From Leptospira vanthielii serovar Holland str. Waz Holland = ATCC 700522 (GTDB taxonomy: Bacteria > Spirochaetota > Leptospiria > Leptospirales > Leptospiraceae), in NCBI RefSeq assembly GCF_000332455.1, contig NZ_AOGY02000065.1, positions 1 to 64,000 on the forward strand: a stretch of DNA of 64,000 bases, read 5' to 3'. Made by a program: the position numbers and the translations under genes. The notes below the pieces were generated by a model. It ran no database searches, had not been told where the DNA came from, and saw nothing but the letters and a program-made list of their open reading frames with translations. Of this stretch, positions 62,827 through 64,000 are shown piece by piece (position 1 is the stretch's first letter; each line of letters begins with the position of its first letter).

Positions 62827-63651
62827 ATGATAGATTCAACTCATGTAAGTACTTCCCCCTCCATGCAAATGACAGATTACCATTCTAGGCGTCTTGGCAT
62901 TAGTTTTGCCAGTGTGGGCGCCCATTTGGGTTGGGTGTATCTTGCCGGCGAGATTGTCTATGAATTTGGCCAAACCGAAAAAGAGGAATGGCTTCGCAGT
63001 CTTGTTTCTACACAAATCTCGGATCTTGTTCGAAACCTAGAATATATGGATCCAAAATCCTTAGGGACTTTTTCGGAAAAAGGAAAGGACTTTAAAATCA
63101 ATATTATGCGTCTTCCTGAAGGAGAGGTTCCCGTTTTTGTCCTGGTGGCCCAAGAAGTGGAACCGGAACTTTCGATGCGAAACTGGGAAGACCTTTCTAA
63201 CCAAGTGTTGACCTTTTGTGCCACGGGGATTTCCTTACGAGAAAAGAACCTTCTCGATTTCCTAACTATCACAGATCCGATCCGAAAGAAAATGGAACGT
63301 TCCTTCTCGGCTGATGTACATTCGGGAGTGATTGCTTTTTTCCATCTCCAAGACCTTTCGCCTTTTTTCAAACCCCTCGGCGTTGTCAAAAGCCAAGAGA
63401 TTCTTCGGGAAGTCACAGCCACTTTACACAAAGAGACCCGGGAAAACGAATTCAATTTCCAACTAAACCCCCGTTCTTACTTTCTATTCTGCCCAGGAGA
63501 AACTCTTGATGGTGCTAACCACCGCTTTGGATCTCTCTATTTTCCGTCCAAACATTTGATTTTGGACTACAAGCTGAAGATTTTTCCCATCGATCGGGAG
63601 ATTTTGGCTGATGATTCCCGGTTTTCTTCCATTTTTATCGAAAATTTCTGA
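62827..63651 (+). CDS. Conserved protein of unknown function
   Basis: 274 residues, no signal peptide or membrane helix. It has alpha/beta segments (HLGWVYLAGEIVYEFGQ, FFHLQDLSPFFKP, RSYFLFCPGETLDGANH) slightly like a degenerate GGDEF, but no GGDEF box. Divergent from fbp and followed by rpsU. Confidence 0.7.
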   Translation: MIDSTHVSTSPSMQMTDYHSRRLGISFASVGAHLGWVYLAGEIVYEFGQTEKEEWLRSLVSTQISDLVRNLEYMDPKSLGTFSEKGKDFKINIMRLPEGEVPVFVLVAQEVEPELSMRNWEDLSNQVLTFCATGISLREKNLLDFLTITDPIRKKMERSFSADVHSGVIAFFHLQDLSPFFKPLGVVKSQEILREVTATLHKETRENEFNFQLNPRSYFLFCPGETLDGANHRFGSLYFPSKHLILDYKLKIFPIDREILADDSRFSSIFIENF

Positions 63652-63738
63652 TTTGTTTTTCGGCTGAATTGACAAATCAGAGCGTTTTCCGTTACCGTCA
63701 AAACTAGACCATTTTTACAAAAGGACAGTTGTTTGTCT

Positions 63739-63957
63739 ATGACCCCACAAGTAGGGATTTATTTAAAAGAAGGGGAATCAATCGAGGCTGCGCTTCGAAG
63801 GTTCAAAAGAGATTGTGCAAACGCTGGTATTATGAGCGAAATCAAACGTAGAGAATACTTTGAAAAACCAAGCGTTGTGAAAAAGAAAGCTGTTGAAGCT
63901 GCGAAACGCAAACGAGACAAAAAGAAAAGACTATTCGCTAAAAAAGATAAACTTTAA
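63739..63957 (+). CDS. rpsU: 30S ribosomal protein S21
   Basis: 72 residues with the S21 core (ESIEAALRRFKRDCANAG, SEIKRREYFEKPS) and basic tail. ATG 63739 is preferred over the TTG at 63733; AGGACAG lies upstream. Part of the small subunit. Confidence 0.94.
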   Translation: MTPQVGIYLKEGESIEAALRRFKRDCANAGIMSEIKRREYFEKPSVVKKKAVEAAKRKRDKKKRLFAKKDKL

Positions 63958-63976
63958 TCTTTAAGTCGGTTTTAGA

Positions 63977-64000
63977 ATGACCCTTCAAGAGACGATCAAT
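63977..64000 (+). CDS. Start of a YqeY-like gene, cut by window end
   Basis: ATG 63977 begins eight codons (MTLQETIN). The position directly after rpsU and the sequence match the usual start of GatB/YqeY family genes. Too short for a firm call. Confidence 0.4.

Overview
This window reads as a chromosomal segment of a spirochaete of the genus Leptospira, probably of the saprophytic clade. The support is indirect: many SpLip-style lipoproteins with short signal peptides, a periplasmic-flagella gene set (flgG-flgA-flgH-flgI-flgJ, flgF, fliG), a rimP-nusA-infB-rbfA-truB-rpsO-pnp operon followed by an M16 peptidase, dut and flagellar genes, and stand-alone AraC, TetR and PP2C regulators. No species call is made; no database was searched.

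Region 1 (1-13,430) is an accessory island. It is a mosaic of orphan Rhs-type C-terminal tips, each followed by a small lipoprotein gene, usually through an ATGA stop/start overlap. Three intact tips (23-433, 1418-1837, 5500-5922) carry an HExxHxxQQ plus ENExxRRAG motif expected of a zinc metallopeptidase. Other copies are broken by an 11-bp deletion, a truncation or loss of the front half. A dispersed element of about 160 bp with a sharp left edge is found at 853, 2248, 4621 and 9344 (right half only at 12,863; a diverged core, reversed, near 43,050) and sits at cassette boundaries. Rhs core fragments, three transposase remnants and a decayed lipoprotein paralogue complete the island. The likely working unit is toxin tip plus periplasmic or outer-membrane lipoprotein immunity protein, with recombination shuffling the pairs. 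This is inference.

Region 2 (11,100-19,331) holds a TetR/SDR divergent pair, tRNA-Arg(TCG), a HIT protein, two adjacent PPK2-like genes that look like a split two-domain polyphosphate:AMP phosphotransferase, a MarR-led transporter cluster, and a vapBC pair whose toxin appears to start at CTG.

Region 3 (19,332-36,551) is core genome: nnrD/E, a propeller-like lipoprotein, the nusA-infB translation/transcription operon, pnp, an M16 peptidase, dut and the flagellar rod/ring cluster.

Region 4 (36,613-42,032, minus strand) is a tightly packed run: RRM protein, ATP-grasp ligase, two SAM methyltransferases with overlapping starts and stops, then a YihY-family membrane protein with an Asp-box propeller inserted in its membrane domain. 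flgF follows on the plus strand.

Region 5 (43,430-54,123) is metabolic and regulatory: an SDR, AraC, a GyrI-like protein, two class II aldolase-like genes divergent from a TetR gene with CGACAnnTGTCG-type sites that recur before a PP2C/TPR membrane phosphatase, a histone-H1-like lysine-rich protein, an FMO/TetR divergent pair and an ankyrin lipoprotein.

Region 6 (54,256-64,000) contains pgsA-like, tRNA-Asp(GTC), fliG, pdhABC (E1 alpha, E1 beta, E2), a degenerate signalling-domain protein, a coiled-coil lipoprotein, fbp, rpsU and the first codons of a yqeY-like gene.
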